In this document: in pieces, positions 1-11,392 of the stretch
How positions within the stretch are numbered: position 1 is the first letter of the stretch
How the letters are laid out: every line of letters starts with the position of its first letter
NCBI GenBank assembly: GCA_015501595.1
Contig: JADNRX010000257.1
Location: 1 to 64,000, forward strand
Source of the DNA: Hymenopellis radicata
Taxonomy: Eukaryota; Basidiomycota; Agaricomycetes; Agaricales; Physalacriaceae
Reading direction: 5' to 3'
Length of the DNA stretch: 64,000 nucleotides
The notes under the pieces: generated by a model
What the model saw: the letters and a program-made list of their open reading frames with translations, nothing else
Databases searched by the model: none
What the model was told of the DNA's origin: nothing
Position numbers and translations under genes: made by a program

Positions 1-8
1 CTAATGGC

Positions 9-1253
9 ATGGCAAACGTGGCGAAGATGCACAGCATCTCAGAAGCCATTAATACGCGGCGCCCCCATATATTTTCTCTCTCCGAAACGAAGACTAATTC
101 ACGCGTCTCAAAGAACCTTCCCGATAATGATTATAGTATATTCGAAGAGCCGGCTGTTCCGACAACATCAGCACGCACCTATAAGTGGGGTGTTGTTGTT
201 GGTGTTCGGAAGGACATTACCGTAGCCCAACGCATACCAATCACTGATCCGGTTCTTCTAGGTCGGGTTGTCGCACTGGACCTAGTTCTCTCGACAGACC
301 AGGGTTCGGGTTTTCTTCATAGATTCATCGGGGTTTACGCACCATGGAATCCGGGCACCACTGAGGGTCTTTTCTGGTCGAGACTAGCGCCATTATGCAC
401 GTCTGCGCCGAACGAGTTGTGGACTATTGCAGGTGATGTGAATGCTACTGTTGTGCCATCTGAACGCGTTACTGGCGGGTCTGATGCTAGGGCGTACTAT
501 CTTCAATTTCTGCGAGACACGAATGGGTTTGATCTTTGGCAATCAGACCCTGACAGAACGCGTGAACAAGACTGGACGTGTCGCGCGAAAGGTCAATCAG
601 CTGGGACTATTATCGACAGGGTGGCGACATCTATCTTGTGTCTCGGTGAAGTTGATATCTCTGTTGCATGTTCCTCATTTGACTTTGTTCCTGGTACCAA
701 CCATCGTGGGATTGTGGCGAAACTGAACGTTCGACCTCCCGACGGGATCAATGGGAAGTTTAGCACATCGACAAATTACCTTAACCGACGGCAGTTCCCA
801 CGTCCTCGGCTCAAGTATCCGTCAAAGCCGGAGAAAGAACGGTTTGCGCAGTTTCAGACTAAAGTCGATGAGGCAATAACACATGAGAGGCTACGTGATC
901 TTCCTGTTCTAGACGATGAGGCGTTCACTTTCCGATATGTCAGGCTCACAGAGATCCTTCAGAAGTGCGGAGATGAAGCCTTTGGGCGGAACAAGACAAG
1001 ATCAACGTCTCGCTCCTACTATGTTACATCACCGACTATCCGGAGTCTGACTGCCTCGATCCGGCAAATCGGTGGTGCACTAAGACTGGCAAAGGATCCA
1101 AATGCCAACGTATCCTTCGGTCACAGAAGGCCCTTGCACATTTCTCAGCTAAGTACAGATCATCGGCTTCCTCTCTTACACTCAATCATTTTCTCGTGCA
1201 TGAAAGACGTCTCTTATGCCGACGACTCTATAGGAACGACTCAAGGAGATTGA
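9..1253 (+). pseudogene. LINE endonuclease domain (EEP family), partial
   Basis: This 414-codon open stretch covers the endonuclease/exonuclease/phosphatase-fold domain of the LINE, which nicks target DNA to prime reverse transcription. A GDVNAT motif near residue 146 matches the conserved GDxN box. A TNHRG stretch near residue 232 matches the final SDH-like box, here with Asn replacing the usual Ser/Asp. It then runs into the linker upstream of the RT and ends at a stop, where the homologous reading continues in another frame toward 1290. It sits at the window edge, so the true N-terminus may lie outside. Confidence 0.75.
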
Positions 1254-1285
1254 CCGCCGAGCAAAGAAGAGGGACTCGTCTCTAA

Positions 1286-2497
1286 TCAGCTCAATTCTGG
1301 CAGGTGGCTCAGTGAAGCGCCTCCTTCCGGTGCGTCTTCATATGGCCTTCCCACAGCTGTCAATGCTCTTGATGGCTCCGGGCGTATCGTTACGGACCCA
1401 GATGAGCTCAAAGCCGTTACGAGAGAGTATTTTGAGCGTCTATATACGCACGATGAGACGGTGGATGTACCAAAGCCATGGCTCTCGACACCATCAGTCA
1501 CTTGTGTTCGAGAGCGTGTCTTGAAGGAAACCATTCAGATGGCCGATGCTTGCTAAATATGTCTGAATTTAGGGCCATGTTGCGCAAAGGAAACCCTCGG
1601 CCAGCTCCAGGTCCAGATGGTTGGGAAAAGTGGTGTCTGAAAGCACTATCGGACGACGCGCTGAGCCTCGTGCTCGACTTACATAACTACGAGGTTTATG
1701 AATGCTCGTTTCCCAGGTGACGTGACGGATATGTGGTTAACGTACTTTCACAAGCGCGGCTTACAAACAGATCTTTCAAACTGGCGTGGAATCATGCTAT
1801 CAAATTTCCTTGCAAACTCTCCTTTGACGTGGCTCAATTACAAGTTGATACCTTATGCAGCTAAGTTTAATCTTATTCCGGATACTCAGGTCGCTACTCA
1901 AAGGGGTGTACAGACACGCGATATCGTGAGCTACCTGTCCCAGGTAAAATGTTACGCAGAACGGAGCCGGACACCCATCTACGCGCTTCAACGAGATCAA
2001 ATGAAAGGGTTTGATTACCTCTCCCCACAGGGCTTTTTACGATGCACTCAGTGCCTATGGGCTTTCCAGACTCGATTGCTGATCTGGATCGAGCAGCGCA
2101 AAGGCAAGTCCGGGCCTTTCCTCGAACAGCGTATGGCACTGCAGGCGCACTTACAGTTCGAGGCCTGACAAAGCAGGGCGGTGCTCTATCCCCATTGAAA
2201 TCGACGCTGACGACGAGTCTTGGACACCGTTATCTTCAGGATCTATCGGAAGCGGAGCCTGGAACACTGGTAATATCATCCATTCATAAACGCGAGTTTG
2301 ATGATCCGCACTTTCAGGCTCACAACTCGTCTCTTCGTGTTGTGATGGCAGAAGCCACAGATGACTCGTATCTCTTCGGTGCGGGACGAAACGCCATCAC
2401 GGCGCTTCAGCGGTTTTGTCTTGAAGCGGAACGATTTCAGTACGCATATGGTTGGCTTTCAACTGGCCGAAGTGCAAGATCTTTGCTTTGGGAGTGA
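1286..2497 (+). pseudogene. LINE reverse transcriptase, multiply frameshifted
   Basis: RT motifs are spread over overlapping frames. A linker reading VTDPDELKAVTREYFERLY lies near 1395-1445. A PAPGPDGWEKW box at about 1600-1630 is the conserved PGPDG motif. DQMKGFDYL near 2000 corresponds to the DxxKAFD catalytic motif A. ATDDSYLF near 2350 takes the place of the FADD/YADD box. At least three frame changes separate them, so no functional polymerase can be made. It is continuous with the endonuclease upstream and RNase H downstream and shows the same level of decay. Confidence 0.7.
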
Positions 2498-2947
2498 AAG
2501 GTGATGTGCCCAAGTCATTGTCTATGCCCTCAGTGACATTGGCGCCAGGTGTCCATCCCTGGACGGTAACACACCATGACGTTCCGGTGGTGAGGAACGA
2601 GCTGGAATTTTTTGCGAACTAAAGTCGATGATATGAAGGCACGGTACGACACGCTGCGTGACTTCATATCTGGTTTTATGTTCCCTCGATTCTCTGTTCG
2701 TACTCCGATAAACCTTGCTACGAAAGGTCGTCGCACAGTCTATTATTCCGCGGGTGTCGCGCGCTTCTAACGCTTCAACCTATCAAGCTGAGTGATGCCT
2801 CGTCGTTGGACAGTCTGATTGCTGAGAAAGTACACGTTGCTTTAGGATTTCCTTTCCGGCCAAGCTCAAAATTACTCTCGCTTCCGACATCGCATCTAGG
2901 TTTGGGATTTCCGTCAGTATACCGTATTAACGCAGGTCTTCTCCTAA

Positions 2948-4741
2948 ATGGTTTTGTCGCGCGACTTGAACCATCATATTCCCGCATACAGACAAATGGC
3001 GGCGTTAACACTCGCCGACTGGCAGTGTTACTATAACGGGTGCATTTATCCACTCGACGAACATGGACTGACACGCTCGTTTACAGGATCGTATGGCCGG
3101 ATCCCATCTACGTGGATTCAAGCACAGTCTCTCTTGAAAACACTCCAGCTGAGTCTCCGCTCCACTGATTCGAGCTCAATTCTCACGGGAGATTTCTCAG
3201 TTTCACACGCGCTAGGCGTCTGCAGGTCAGCGGGCCTGGAGATTCCAAACAATCATGCAGTCCGTGCGCTAGCGACGCGGGGCATCGTGCAGCTACGTGA
3301 CGCCGGCAGATGGGTTATTGGGCCCGAAGCCGCGGCTGTCTTCGATGTTCCTGATATACCGCCCTTGGTGGCTCAAGGATGGACACCGGGAGCACAGCGT
3401 CAATGGCGTCAGGTCTCTGAATGCCTTGGTCAACTTCGGTTGCGCTGGCTGTTCTCCGGCGATCTTGCCCTGTTAGTGCCTCGGACGATACGCCAGCAGT
3501 ACGCCGAGGACTACATACGTGCCCTGCCAATTTGGACTTTTGCTTCGCGGGGACCATCTCTTCTTCCACATGGCAATCGCGTGTGGGCCTCGGACGGCTC
3601 TATGTCTCCCGCATCGGCCATAGTCACTGCTCCGAAGAATGTCACAGCAGCAGTGGCTGGTGCTGCGAACATTGTCGTTCGAGTACCAGGATGGAACAGC
3701 TCGATATTGCACGGTGAGCTGATGGGTGGTGTTATGTCTTTGTTACTGTGCAACCCGGCAGATAGCCACATCCACGCAGACTTGCTATCACTTGTCAACT
3801 TTGTCAGTGATACCCGCTCTGGCGATAAAGCCGATGACCGCCTCCGATACTGTAACACCCGCTCATATTTCCGGTGGATACAAGCGTGTGTGCGACGGCG
3901 CCCATCGACGATGGTACACCACGTCAAGGCACATACAGATGGACGTTCCCTACCGTCACGTTTAAATGCTGAGGCGGACAGGCTGGCATCCTCAGCACAA
4001 CGTTCACTCTCCACACTTCTAGCGGCGCCAGTTCCCTCTTTCCTCATGAATCCGTACACCTTCTATGCTCCACAGCACGGATGGATCGAATCCAACATCC
4101 AACAGTTCGTCGACGAGCTGTTGGTGCGGAAGACAGTCCAAGTGTTGGAGTCGCGGCATCTGCGACTCAGACACGAGCTCTACGATCCTCGCCCGCCTCC
4201 ACAGTACCCGTATGTTCGTGCCACATCGGCATACACAGCGGTGGTCCAGCTATATGCGAGGTGTGGCCAGCTTCCGACGGGCGATCGTTTAGCGTCTCGT
4301 GGTTTGGCCGCACGAAGCCTGTGTCGGTATGGGTGTCGAACAATCGACGACGAGCATCACATCTTCATCGAGTGTCGGAGGTTCCATAAACTTCGCGAGG
4401 AAGCTACGGTGAGCGTATCAAGACTCACAGCGACGAGGATTGATGATACGTTAGGTGTAGGTGTACATGGCGATTTTGGTCCGCTACGAACGGCAGCTGA
4501 GCTGCTGTTCTCGCGCGATGGTTCGGTATGGCCGCTTGGGAGCTCAACATATTACCTGGGCTACCTGCCTCCGCTGGACGCGCTCCTTTCGGCGGTCCGG
4601 TTTGACACGGTCATCGCCCGGGAAAAATTCTTGTCTGGTATAAGTAAAGGGTGGCACTATAGTGGGATAAGGCTGGCTTCAAGGATTTTCGGATTGTATC
4701 AGAAAGAGAGGCGGGATGCGGAGATTAAACGGACGAGATAG
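2948..4741 (+). pseudogene. LINE C-terminal part: RNase H and terminal Cys/His knuckle
   Basis: This is the longest open frame of the element (597 codons). RNase H signatures lie in its middle: a WASDGSM motif (first Asp), HGELMG (Glu), an ADLLSLV stretch (third acidic residue), and LNAEADRLA near the end (last Asp). Around 4320-4375 it carries CRYGC...EHHIFIEC, the CCHC-like knuckle typical of LINE C-termini. The frame is intact, but it is cut off from its RT by upstream frameshifts, so it is a remnant. RNase H would remove the RNA strand during target-primed reverse transcription. Confidence 0.8.
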
Positions 4742-5025
4742 AACCGTGATTACTTTACCTTATTGGGTCCGTCGAGGCGCTTTGTCCTTAGTCACTTGTT
4801 TGGCGGAGGCGGATATCACAACTTCTCATTCTCATTCCGTCCTCCCACCATCAGAAAAGCCTCCAACATCGCCAACGCGTTTTCACTCGACGTTGAGCGC
4901 TTGCTATTCTTTCTTTGGGGCCTATAGACGGCTTAGGCGTTGTTTGAGCCTTTTTCCTATTAGGCGGGACGACGTACGGTTCGAGGCCAGCCGCGGAGCT
5001 TATTCGCTTCAGGAAAATTTTCGCG

Positions 5026-7393
5026 ATGGCCCCGAGAAATTCGAAGGGAGGCGAGCCAGCGACGCGTAGTTTGCGTTCAGGAAACTCGCTGGCAGGGAAA
5101 TCTGATAGCCTCGATGGCGAGATCTGGCAGGGACTGGACAAGGCGACCGGCCGTAGGCGTCCGGCGGTTTCGCTGGACGAAGCGGTGCGTAGCTTTGGCG
5201 GGATAGAGAACCTCAGCCCAAAGGACGACATCGAAGAACTGGAGGGTTCGGAGCCGGGCGAGGCCACGGACGACATTGAGGACGCGGACGCCTTTTCGCA
5301 GCAGACACCGCGGGATCCGCTAGAGCCACTTAGTTCCAGTCCGCCGTTGGCGGCAGAGCCTGGAGCGGGACCTGCAGACACCTCAGAGCCACTAGGATCT
5401 GCGCGAGTCCCTCCTCCCCCGCGCACAGTACGTTTCGCGCAAGGCTTGGAGACGGCTACGGGAACCTCTTCCTTAGCTCCATCTCCAGTCATCAGGACGT
5501 CGGGTTACGAGCCACCTTCGTGGAAGACGACGTCGTTTCTGAACCGAGGTCATCAACCTGGAACCCGGGGAGACGCTAGTACGAGCTCTCTGGGGACTGG
5601 CACGACCACCTTGGGTTCTGCGACAGAATCGGTTCCCGCGAAGACGTCAGGCACGTTTCGACCAGCGACGACGAAGACTGCGTCTATATTTGGGAGGAAG
5701 GAATCCATCCCAGCGGTCTTACCAGACAAGTCAGGTTCGTCAGGTGCGTTAGCCCTGGCAGAGCTCGGGGTCCCAAGTTATTAGACTCTCGATGCTAACG
5801 ACGGCCCTCGCAGGTTTCTTCGCGAGTCACAAGGAACAGGTCGTCGAGGTGCCGCCATACAAGGAGCCAAAGTTCGGGGGTTTTGGTGCCTTCGCAGCCC
5901 CCAGTCATGCATTTGCAGCATCTGCAGGTATGAATCAGTTGGTTCGGGCTAGGATCACGCTCACGGATATTTCAAAAGGTGGCGCGACAGGCACTCAAAG
6001 TTCAGCTTTCTATCCAGACCCTCCGCTAGTGCCGAAGTCGGCGACGCCTTCCAGGACGCAGAAGGAGCCTCCTGTGGAGCCCGTGGTTACCGGGGAGCAA
6101 GGTCAGGAGGAGGAAATCCCTTCGGAGCCTCCAGCGCAGACGCCGAAATCATCAAAGGCGAAGCCAAAGAAGAAGACGCCGAAGTCCAAGAAGTCGGCAG
6201 AGGCAGACAACTTGGGGCCCCCAGTTACGCGAGCGGCGGCGAAGAAGGCGGCTCCAGAACCAGTTCCGGCGGTGCAGGATCAACAGACGGATCTCCAAGC
6301 AGAGCAGTCGGCGACTACTGGCACAACGCGGAAACTCCCAGCGGGGGCGATGCGTTGGGGCTGGGGGGATGCTCCTCCAAAGTTCCGAGACGGGGTAGAG
6401 ATTTCGCGGGAAGAGGCACGTTGGTTTGACTATTGTGCGGAACCCACATTTACCTTGGCAATGCAGCAGGCGAGGAAGTCGTCATTGGAGGAGAGACAAC
6501 GCGCCATTCGGGAACGGAACGAGGCTCAGAACAGAATGCAGCCCCCCGTAGATCATCCTCAGGACTCCCAGTCGACGAACGAGCCCTCTCAGCACCAGTA
6601 CCAGGACCCCGGCCTAGCGAAGCAGGAGCAGCAGCTTCGAGAAAGGCTGGCGCACGAGAAGCGCATGGCCGAAGCTCGTGCAGACGCTAAGAGGGAAAAG
6701 GAGAGGATGGCGGCAGTGGCTGAACAGCAGCAGAGGATCCGCCTCCTTGAAGAAGAGATTCGGAGGATACGGGACGAGGCGGAAAGACAGGCGAGGGAGG
6801 AGGTGATGGGGCCCTCTGAGTCACAGCCATTTCCTCCCCCGAGGGAATCTCAACCCCGACCCATGTCGGACGACGACTCGGACTCTGACTCGTCTGAGGT
6901 AGTCGCTCCCCCTCCCCAGTCAGGACCAATCTACTTCGCTTCGGAAAGAGAGCTAGAGAAGGCGCTTCGGGCGAGAGGGTACTGCAGACTGGACGAGCGA
7001 AGGAAACGTTCGGGTTCTACTACCAAGGCGTCGAAGTCTCCGTCCCAGAAGAAGCTGAAGGCGGTGGAGGCGGCGAGAGTGGCCGCGGAGTTCCAGTCTA
7101 CCTCATCGAAGCACGCACGTTCGCCAGCCGCAGATACCGAATCGAAGAAAAGGAGGTTGGCAGTAGTTGACGAAGTCTCTGCAGCTGCGAACGCGGCCGT
7201 TCCAGCATATTTGGTCAAGATCTTGGCAGACGGCTGGACGGAACCGATTCGTTTCTCGGAGTTCACGGCGGAGGCGTGCGCTGCTGACAGGCGACGGGAG
7301 CTCACTCGAGGCAAGAGTACGCTTGAGTTCAGCACAGAGTCGGGTATGATGGAGATAAAGAAAAGCGCCCCAAGAACGTGGCGTCGGACCTGA
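5026..7393 (+). CDS. DIRS-like Gag protein, N-terminal part (two exons)
   Basis: Two open stretches, 5026-5784 and 5792-7393, are interrupted by a stop. They join in frame if an intron is removed: donors at 5735, 5744 or 5777 are all phase 1, with a gctaac branch-like site at 5794 and a cag acceptor ending at 5813. The 5744-5813 version (70 nt, donor gtgcgt) looks best. The protein is acidic, Pro/Ser/Lys-rich and low-complexity. A charged, predicted coiled-coil segment lies near 6600-6800 (EKRMAEARADAKREKERMA). The frame ends at 7393, while the homologous reading continues one frame over through 7920, so an indel probably lies between about 7300 and 7378. It is the capsid-like component. Confidence 0.65.
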
Positions 7394-7920
7394 CCCTTGG
7401 CATGTTTCAGTGGTTGGACGGGTCCGGGAGGTTCTGCGACAGCGTGGAGAATTTCTACAAGCGCAAGGCGTGCAATATGGACCTTCCAGATGGGCCGGAA
7501 CTCGCTAATCAGTTCCGTACGATCCTGAAGACCCTCACATCCAAGTCGGAGTGGAACAGCGAGTCGCCTCACGGTTTCATGGTCATCAAGATGTACATGG
7601 AAGCGGTACTAGCGACCTTCTGGCGATCGGACCTGGTGCTCGATGTTTCGAAGTTTGGACAGCAGACGTGGGCAGACTGTATGAGTGCGCATACACAGGA
7701 GTGGATGGATAAGGAACGCAAGGAGAGAGGAGCTACTACCTCGTCGACGTCCAATTCTTCCTTTCGAGCGAAGCAGTCAGGACAGAAGTCTTCCGCCTCG
7801 GGGTCGCGTTCGACGTCCTCAGCATCAACCACCAGCGCAAAGAAGGACAAGTGCTGTTGGTGTGGATCGTGCTCGCTCTGTGGAAATCGTAACCACGGAG
7901 CGCAGGACTGCCTCAAGTAG
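7378..7920 (+). CDS. DIRS-like Gag C-terminal part with zinc knuckle
   Basis: This 180-codon stretch continues Gag after the frame break. The frame is open upstream of the first GTG codon (reading DKEKRPKN before VASDLTLGMF), so 7378 is not a true start. The last 25 residues hold CCWCGSCSLCGNRNHGAQDC, which includes a C-x2-C-x4-H-x4-C nucleic-acid-binding knuckle. A Ser/Thr-rich linker precedes it. The RT frame starts immediately downstream in a different frame and overlaps it, as in many retroelements. Confidence 0.7.
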   Translation: MASDLTLGMFQWLDGSGRFCDSVENFYKRKACNMDLPDGPELANQFRTILKTLTSKSEWNSESPHGFMVIKMYMEAVLATFWRSDLVLDVSKFGQQTWADCMSAHTQEWMDKERKERGATTSSTSNSSFRAKQSGQKSSASGSRSTSSASTTSAKKDKCCWCGSCSLCGNRNHGAQDCLK

Positions 7921-7921
7921 G

Positions 7922-9802
7922 GAGCGGGGGAGGGAGGAAGGAGAGGTGGGCGCGAAGGAGGAGGGAGGAGGCGCCGAGGGAGGAGTGGATGAGGATCTCT
8001 TTTCTATCGTTACGCCGTTCAAGGCGGATGCGTGGGAGGAGGAGTTACGGCTGGCAGGGGTGCTCGACGAATTCGCCGACATTCCCAAAGGCATCAGAGA
8101 AGGTTTTTCCATAGGACTCTCCGCTTTCGAGCTGGATCGAACCTTCATTCCCAAGAATCATGCAAAACTTCCGCATCATACTCAGTTTATTCAAGATCAG
8201 TACGCTTCAGAGATAGAGATGGGGAGGTTATCGAGGGGTTTCCGACCCGAAGAATTAGAGGAAAAAATTGGTAGGCAATTCAGCATCGCGAGAACGTGCG
8301 GGGCTGAGAGAGTTCTAGGCTTTTTCCGTACGGCTCCGATGAACGTGGACGAACGTCCGGCTGCAGATGGGAAGCCAGCAAAGCTTCGCATAACTACAGA
8401 TCACTCGTTCCCGCGTGTACCGCTTACGGCAGAATTTAAAGAGCAGATGGAATCAAGAGCAGTGAGTGAGAATCCCGATAGAGAGCCAAAGATAAAGATG
8501 AACCCCGAGGAGGTCTCCATAAACGCAGTTATAGACGCAGACGACTTTCCATGCAAATGGGGGACCTTTGCAGAGTGTTATTTGCTCGTGGCGCAGGCTC
8601 CGGAGGGGACTCAGGTGGCGACGTTCGATGTGAAGTCGGCGTTCAGGAATGTTCCAGTGCATCCAAGCGAGAGATGTTTCACCGCGGCACTAATAGGCGC
8701 CCTCGTTCACCTGAATCCTACCCTCAATTTTGGAGCCTGTCCTTCGCCGGGTATCTTTGGGCGGATAGCAGATGCAATGGTCTATATCCTTCTCAGATGG
8801 GGGGTTCAGGCCTTGCTAAAGTGGGTTGACGACTTCATCTTCTTTCGATGGCCGAAGAGGAAGCTGGAGGATGGCTCCTTCGAGTACAGCTACGACGCCG
8901 ACATCATCTGGCAGGCGGTGGAGAAGGTGGGATGGCCATGGGCCCCCGAGAAGTTCAAGCCGTTCGCGTCGTACTTCGCGTACATCGGTTTTGACTGGGA
9001 TATCGTGGAGAAGACGGTATCACTGCCGGACGGGAAGAAGACAAAATACCGGGGGAAGATTCAGCCGTTTCGAATCGTCAAGGCAAAGATGACGAGGAAG
9101 GAGGCAGAGTCGATAGCGGGGACGCTCAACCACGTTTGCCTTGTTTGCAGGGAGGGACGGTCGAGGATGCCCTCCATTTATAGATTCCGATCCAGTTTCA
9201 AGGAGACGACGCCGGCGTTCATGGCCCATACGATTCCGAGAGAGATGTCAGAGGACCTCGAGTGGTGGTGGCAAACGCTAGGGGACGAATTCGTCGGTAT
9301 GGAATGCGTGGTTCCAACAGAACCCGACGAGGACATCATACTCATGGTGGACGCGTCTACGTCGTGGGGCATAGGCCTCATCCTGAATGGAAAATGGCTG
9401 GCCTGGAGGTTCAAGGCGGGCTGGAGATCAGAGGGAAGAGAGATAGGATGGGCTGAGATGGTGGCCATAGATCTCGCGATTCGTACCCTCAAATCTGCAG
9501 GATACAGGAATGTTCATGTGCGCATCCGGTCGGACAACCAAGGAGTCATCGGCGCCCTTCGAGCAGGATACTCAAGGGGGAGACAACAGAATGCAATATT
9601 GCGAAGGATAGTCAGTCAGATGCAGGACACGGGGATCTGGTTATCACCCGAGTATATCAATACGAAGGAGAATCCGGCGGACGCTCCATCATGAGGGGAA
9701 CTGGGGTCGAGAAAGGAACTGTTGTCGTCTCCCCCACGCGTCCCATACTATCTCAGACCATTCATAGAGAATTCCGTAGCTTATCACGAACTGCCAGCAT
9801 AG
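7922..9802 (+). pseudogene. DIRS-like reverse transcriptase and RNase H
   Basis: The protein opens with an acidic leader, then an RT domain: FDVKSAFRNVPVHP (motif A), CPSPGIFGRIADAM, and WVDDFIFF near 8825 (xDD catalytic box). RNase H follows at about 9340-9690: a MVDASTSWGIG box, the Glu in GWAEMVAID, the Asp in RSDNQGVIGAL, and a closing ENPADAPS. At 9692-9694 a TGA stop falls where related proteins normally read Arg (PADAPSRG). The frame stays open 36 more codons to TAG at 9800-9802, so TGA is most simply a CGA-to-TGA change. Translation start is unclear because the frame is open back into Gag. Confidence 0.85.
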
Positions 9803-10122
9803 AAATAGAGAATTTGCAGAATTACAAAACCGAGTTCATACAAGGATGTGAGAATAAGTAGGGTTAGGGTTTTGATCACCTTGACAAACTACTATCACAT
9901 TCGACGCGGTACTATGGCCAGACGCGGATCTACACGCACAATGGTAGAAAAGAAAGCGGAGATGAGGAAGCAGCTTAGGAGCATACCAGGGAGGAAAGGT
10001 ACGAGGTGACCAGAGCACCATGCGCACGATGACCCAGACGAGAGCCAGGAACGTCTAGTAGGGCCAAGCCACCACTCAAACTGTCGGAGATCCTGTCAAG
10101 ATTCGCGCCGTTCCTCCCGCCT

Positions 10123-11106
10123 ATGGACGCGAAAGTCAAGATGGCATTAGAGAAGGCCTGGGCAAGAGGGTCGCGCAAGGGACATATGACCGGCCTACGC
10201 GACTTCATCCGTTGGGCGGAGGGAGAAGGGATCCCGGACGAACAGTTATTCCCAGCGCCGTCTCGCATTCTGGAAGCGTACATAGCCCAGTGGACGGGAA
10301 GGAAGGGTAGCGCGAGCACGGGAAACAAAGTCTACGGCATCCGAGCGTTCCATATCGCCAACCATCTCCGCTGGGAAGCGACGATACAGGTCAAATATCT
10401 CCTGGAGGCAGTCAAGAAGGAGGTACCAAGAGGGGATATGCAGAAACCGAGGAGACCGGTCACAAGGAACCGACTCGAAATTCTCGCCGAGGGACTGGAC
10501 GCAGCGGATCCAAAGGACGCGGCGGTCAGAGCGATGGCATTTGTAGCATTCTACGCTCAGGCTAGACTAGGCGAACTCCTTCCTACAACGATGAAGCCGG
10601 AGGCCTTCGATCCAAAGTTCCATCCAGTAGGCATAGACGTGGGAGAGGACGCCTCGGATAGAGGCACGAAGCTATTACACCTCCCGTGGACGAAGGTCAA
10701 GAAGGAGAAAGGGGAAGACGTGGTGATTGCAGCACAACGAGGACATACGAACCCGGTGACAGCACTCCAGGATCACATCTTCCTAAACGACATTGGAGAC
10801 GATGACCCTCTAGCGTCGTACCTCGATAAGGATGGAGTACGGAGGATCCTTACGGTGAGGGCGATGATGGCTAGGTGCAACGAGTTGTGGGCAGAGAAAG
10901 GACTCGTTTGGTTAACGGGCCATTGCTTCCGCATCGGGGGTACGACGTTCTACCTACTTGCAGGTGTGAGCACAGACGTAGTGAAAGCACTGGGACGATG
11001 GTCGTCAGATGCGTTTCTACGATATTGGAGGAGCTTGGAACATTTGGGTATCCTACACATCGAGATGATCGCTCCACCGAGATTCAACAGCCTAGCAGAG
11101 CAATGA
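10123..11106 (+). CDS. DIRS-like tyrosine recombinase
   Basis: This integrase of the element belongs to the phage-integrase superfamily and joins circular cDNA to the target through a tyrosine-DNA intermediate. Catalytic residues are visible: Arg in ARLGELL near residue 150, the HxxR box in TGHCFRIGG near residue 266, and a GRWSSDAFLRYW block containing the probable nucleophile Tyr near residue 300. The N-terminal SAM-like core-binding region runs to about residue 100. The frame is open about 20 codons upstream of this ATG without another Met, so the start is tentative and an upstream exon is possible. The ORF is complete to its TGA. Confidence 0.85.
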   Translation: MDAKVKMALEKAWARGSRKGHMTGLRDFIRWAEGEGIPDEQLFPAPSRILEAYIAQWTGRKGSASTGNKVYGIRAFHIANHLRWEATIQVKYLLEAVKKEVPRGDMQKPRRPVTRNRLEILAEGLDAADPKDAAVRAMAFVAFYAQARLGELLPTTMKPEAFDPKFHPVGIDVGEDASDRGTKLLHLPWTKVKKEKGEDVVIAAQRGHTNPVTALQDHIFLNDIGDDDPLASYLDKDGVRRILTVRAMMARCNELWAEKGLVWLTGHCFRIGGTTFYLLAGVSTDVVKALGRWSSDAFLRYWRSLEHLGILHIEMIAPPRFNSLAEQ

Positions 11107-11311
11107 AATTCCAGCCTTTTTCGTCTTCAGTAGAGTTGGGGAGTCTCGTTCACCAGATCGTGACGCGCCGAAAGGCTTAGGGTGGGTTCTCAGATCTGTC
11201 CACTCGGCTCGTCCCCAGGGGGATCGGGTCGGTTCACTTTCCGAAGTGTTCCCCCCTCCTTCCTTCCTCACCCAACTCACAGGTCTCAGTCGTCTGGCTT
11301 GTTGTTCATTA

Positions 11312-11339
11312 GCGAGAATAAAAAGTGTTATATTCTCGC
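11312..11339. repeat. Perfect 9-bp inverted repeat in DIRS 3' region
   Basis: GCGAGAATA and its exact complement TATTCTCGC are separated by 10 A/T-rich bases. The position, 205 bases after the recombinase stop and near the right end of the element, suggests an RNA 3'-end hairpin or part of the element's terminal structure. No second copy of these arms was seen at the left end. Confidence 0.5.
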
Positions 11340-11392
11340 AGTCTTTCAGAAACAGGGATCTAAGTGCTTCCCTATAGGCACCGTCGTGAAAT

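Larger units (their letters stand above)
1..4741 (+). mobile_element. Degenerate LINE (non-LTR) retrotransposon, 5' end outside window
   Basis: The parts occur in the order expected of a LINE ORF2: apurinic-type endonuclease, reverse transcriptase, RNase H, then a C-terminal Cys/His knuckle. They lie in several frames separated by stops and frameshifts, so the element is dead. The left end is cut by the window edge. The right end has no clear poly-A or A-rich tail and no target duplication that I can see. The presence of RNase H resembles fungal Tad/I-type LINEs; the exact clade was not determined. A DIRS-like element begins about 300 bases downstream. Confidence 0.85.
5026..11392 (+). mobile_element. 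DIRS-like tyrosine-recombinase retrotransposon
   Basis: Gag-like protein with a zinc knuckle, then RT with RNase H, then a tyrosine recombinase, all on the plus strand. This is the diagnostic gene order of DIRS elements, which integrate with a tyrosine recombinase instead of a DDE integrase. The right boundary is placed where sequence homologous to the orphan gene family resumes at about 11393. The left boundary lies somewhere in 4742-5025. I could not find the inverted or split direct terminal repeats that DIRS elements normally carry, so the ends are approximate. A nonsense codon, a probable indel and a likely intron (see parts) suggest recent inactivation. Confidence 0.85.

Noticed and set aside
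4851..5492. 213-codon minus-strand frame
   Set aside because: Antisense shadow of the DIRS gag gene; its Ser/Pro/Arg composition mirrors the real frame.
9850..9866. Telomere-like TAGGGTTAGGG in the DIRS element
   Set aside because: Fewer than two full repeats, within an internal transposon spacer; no telomeric context.
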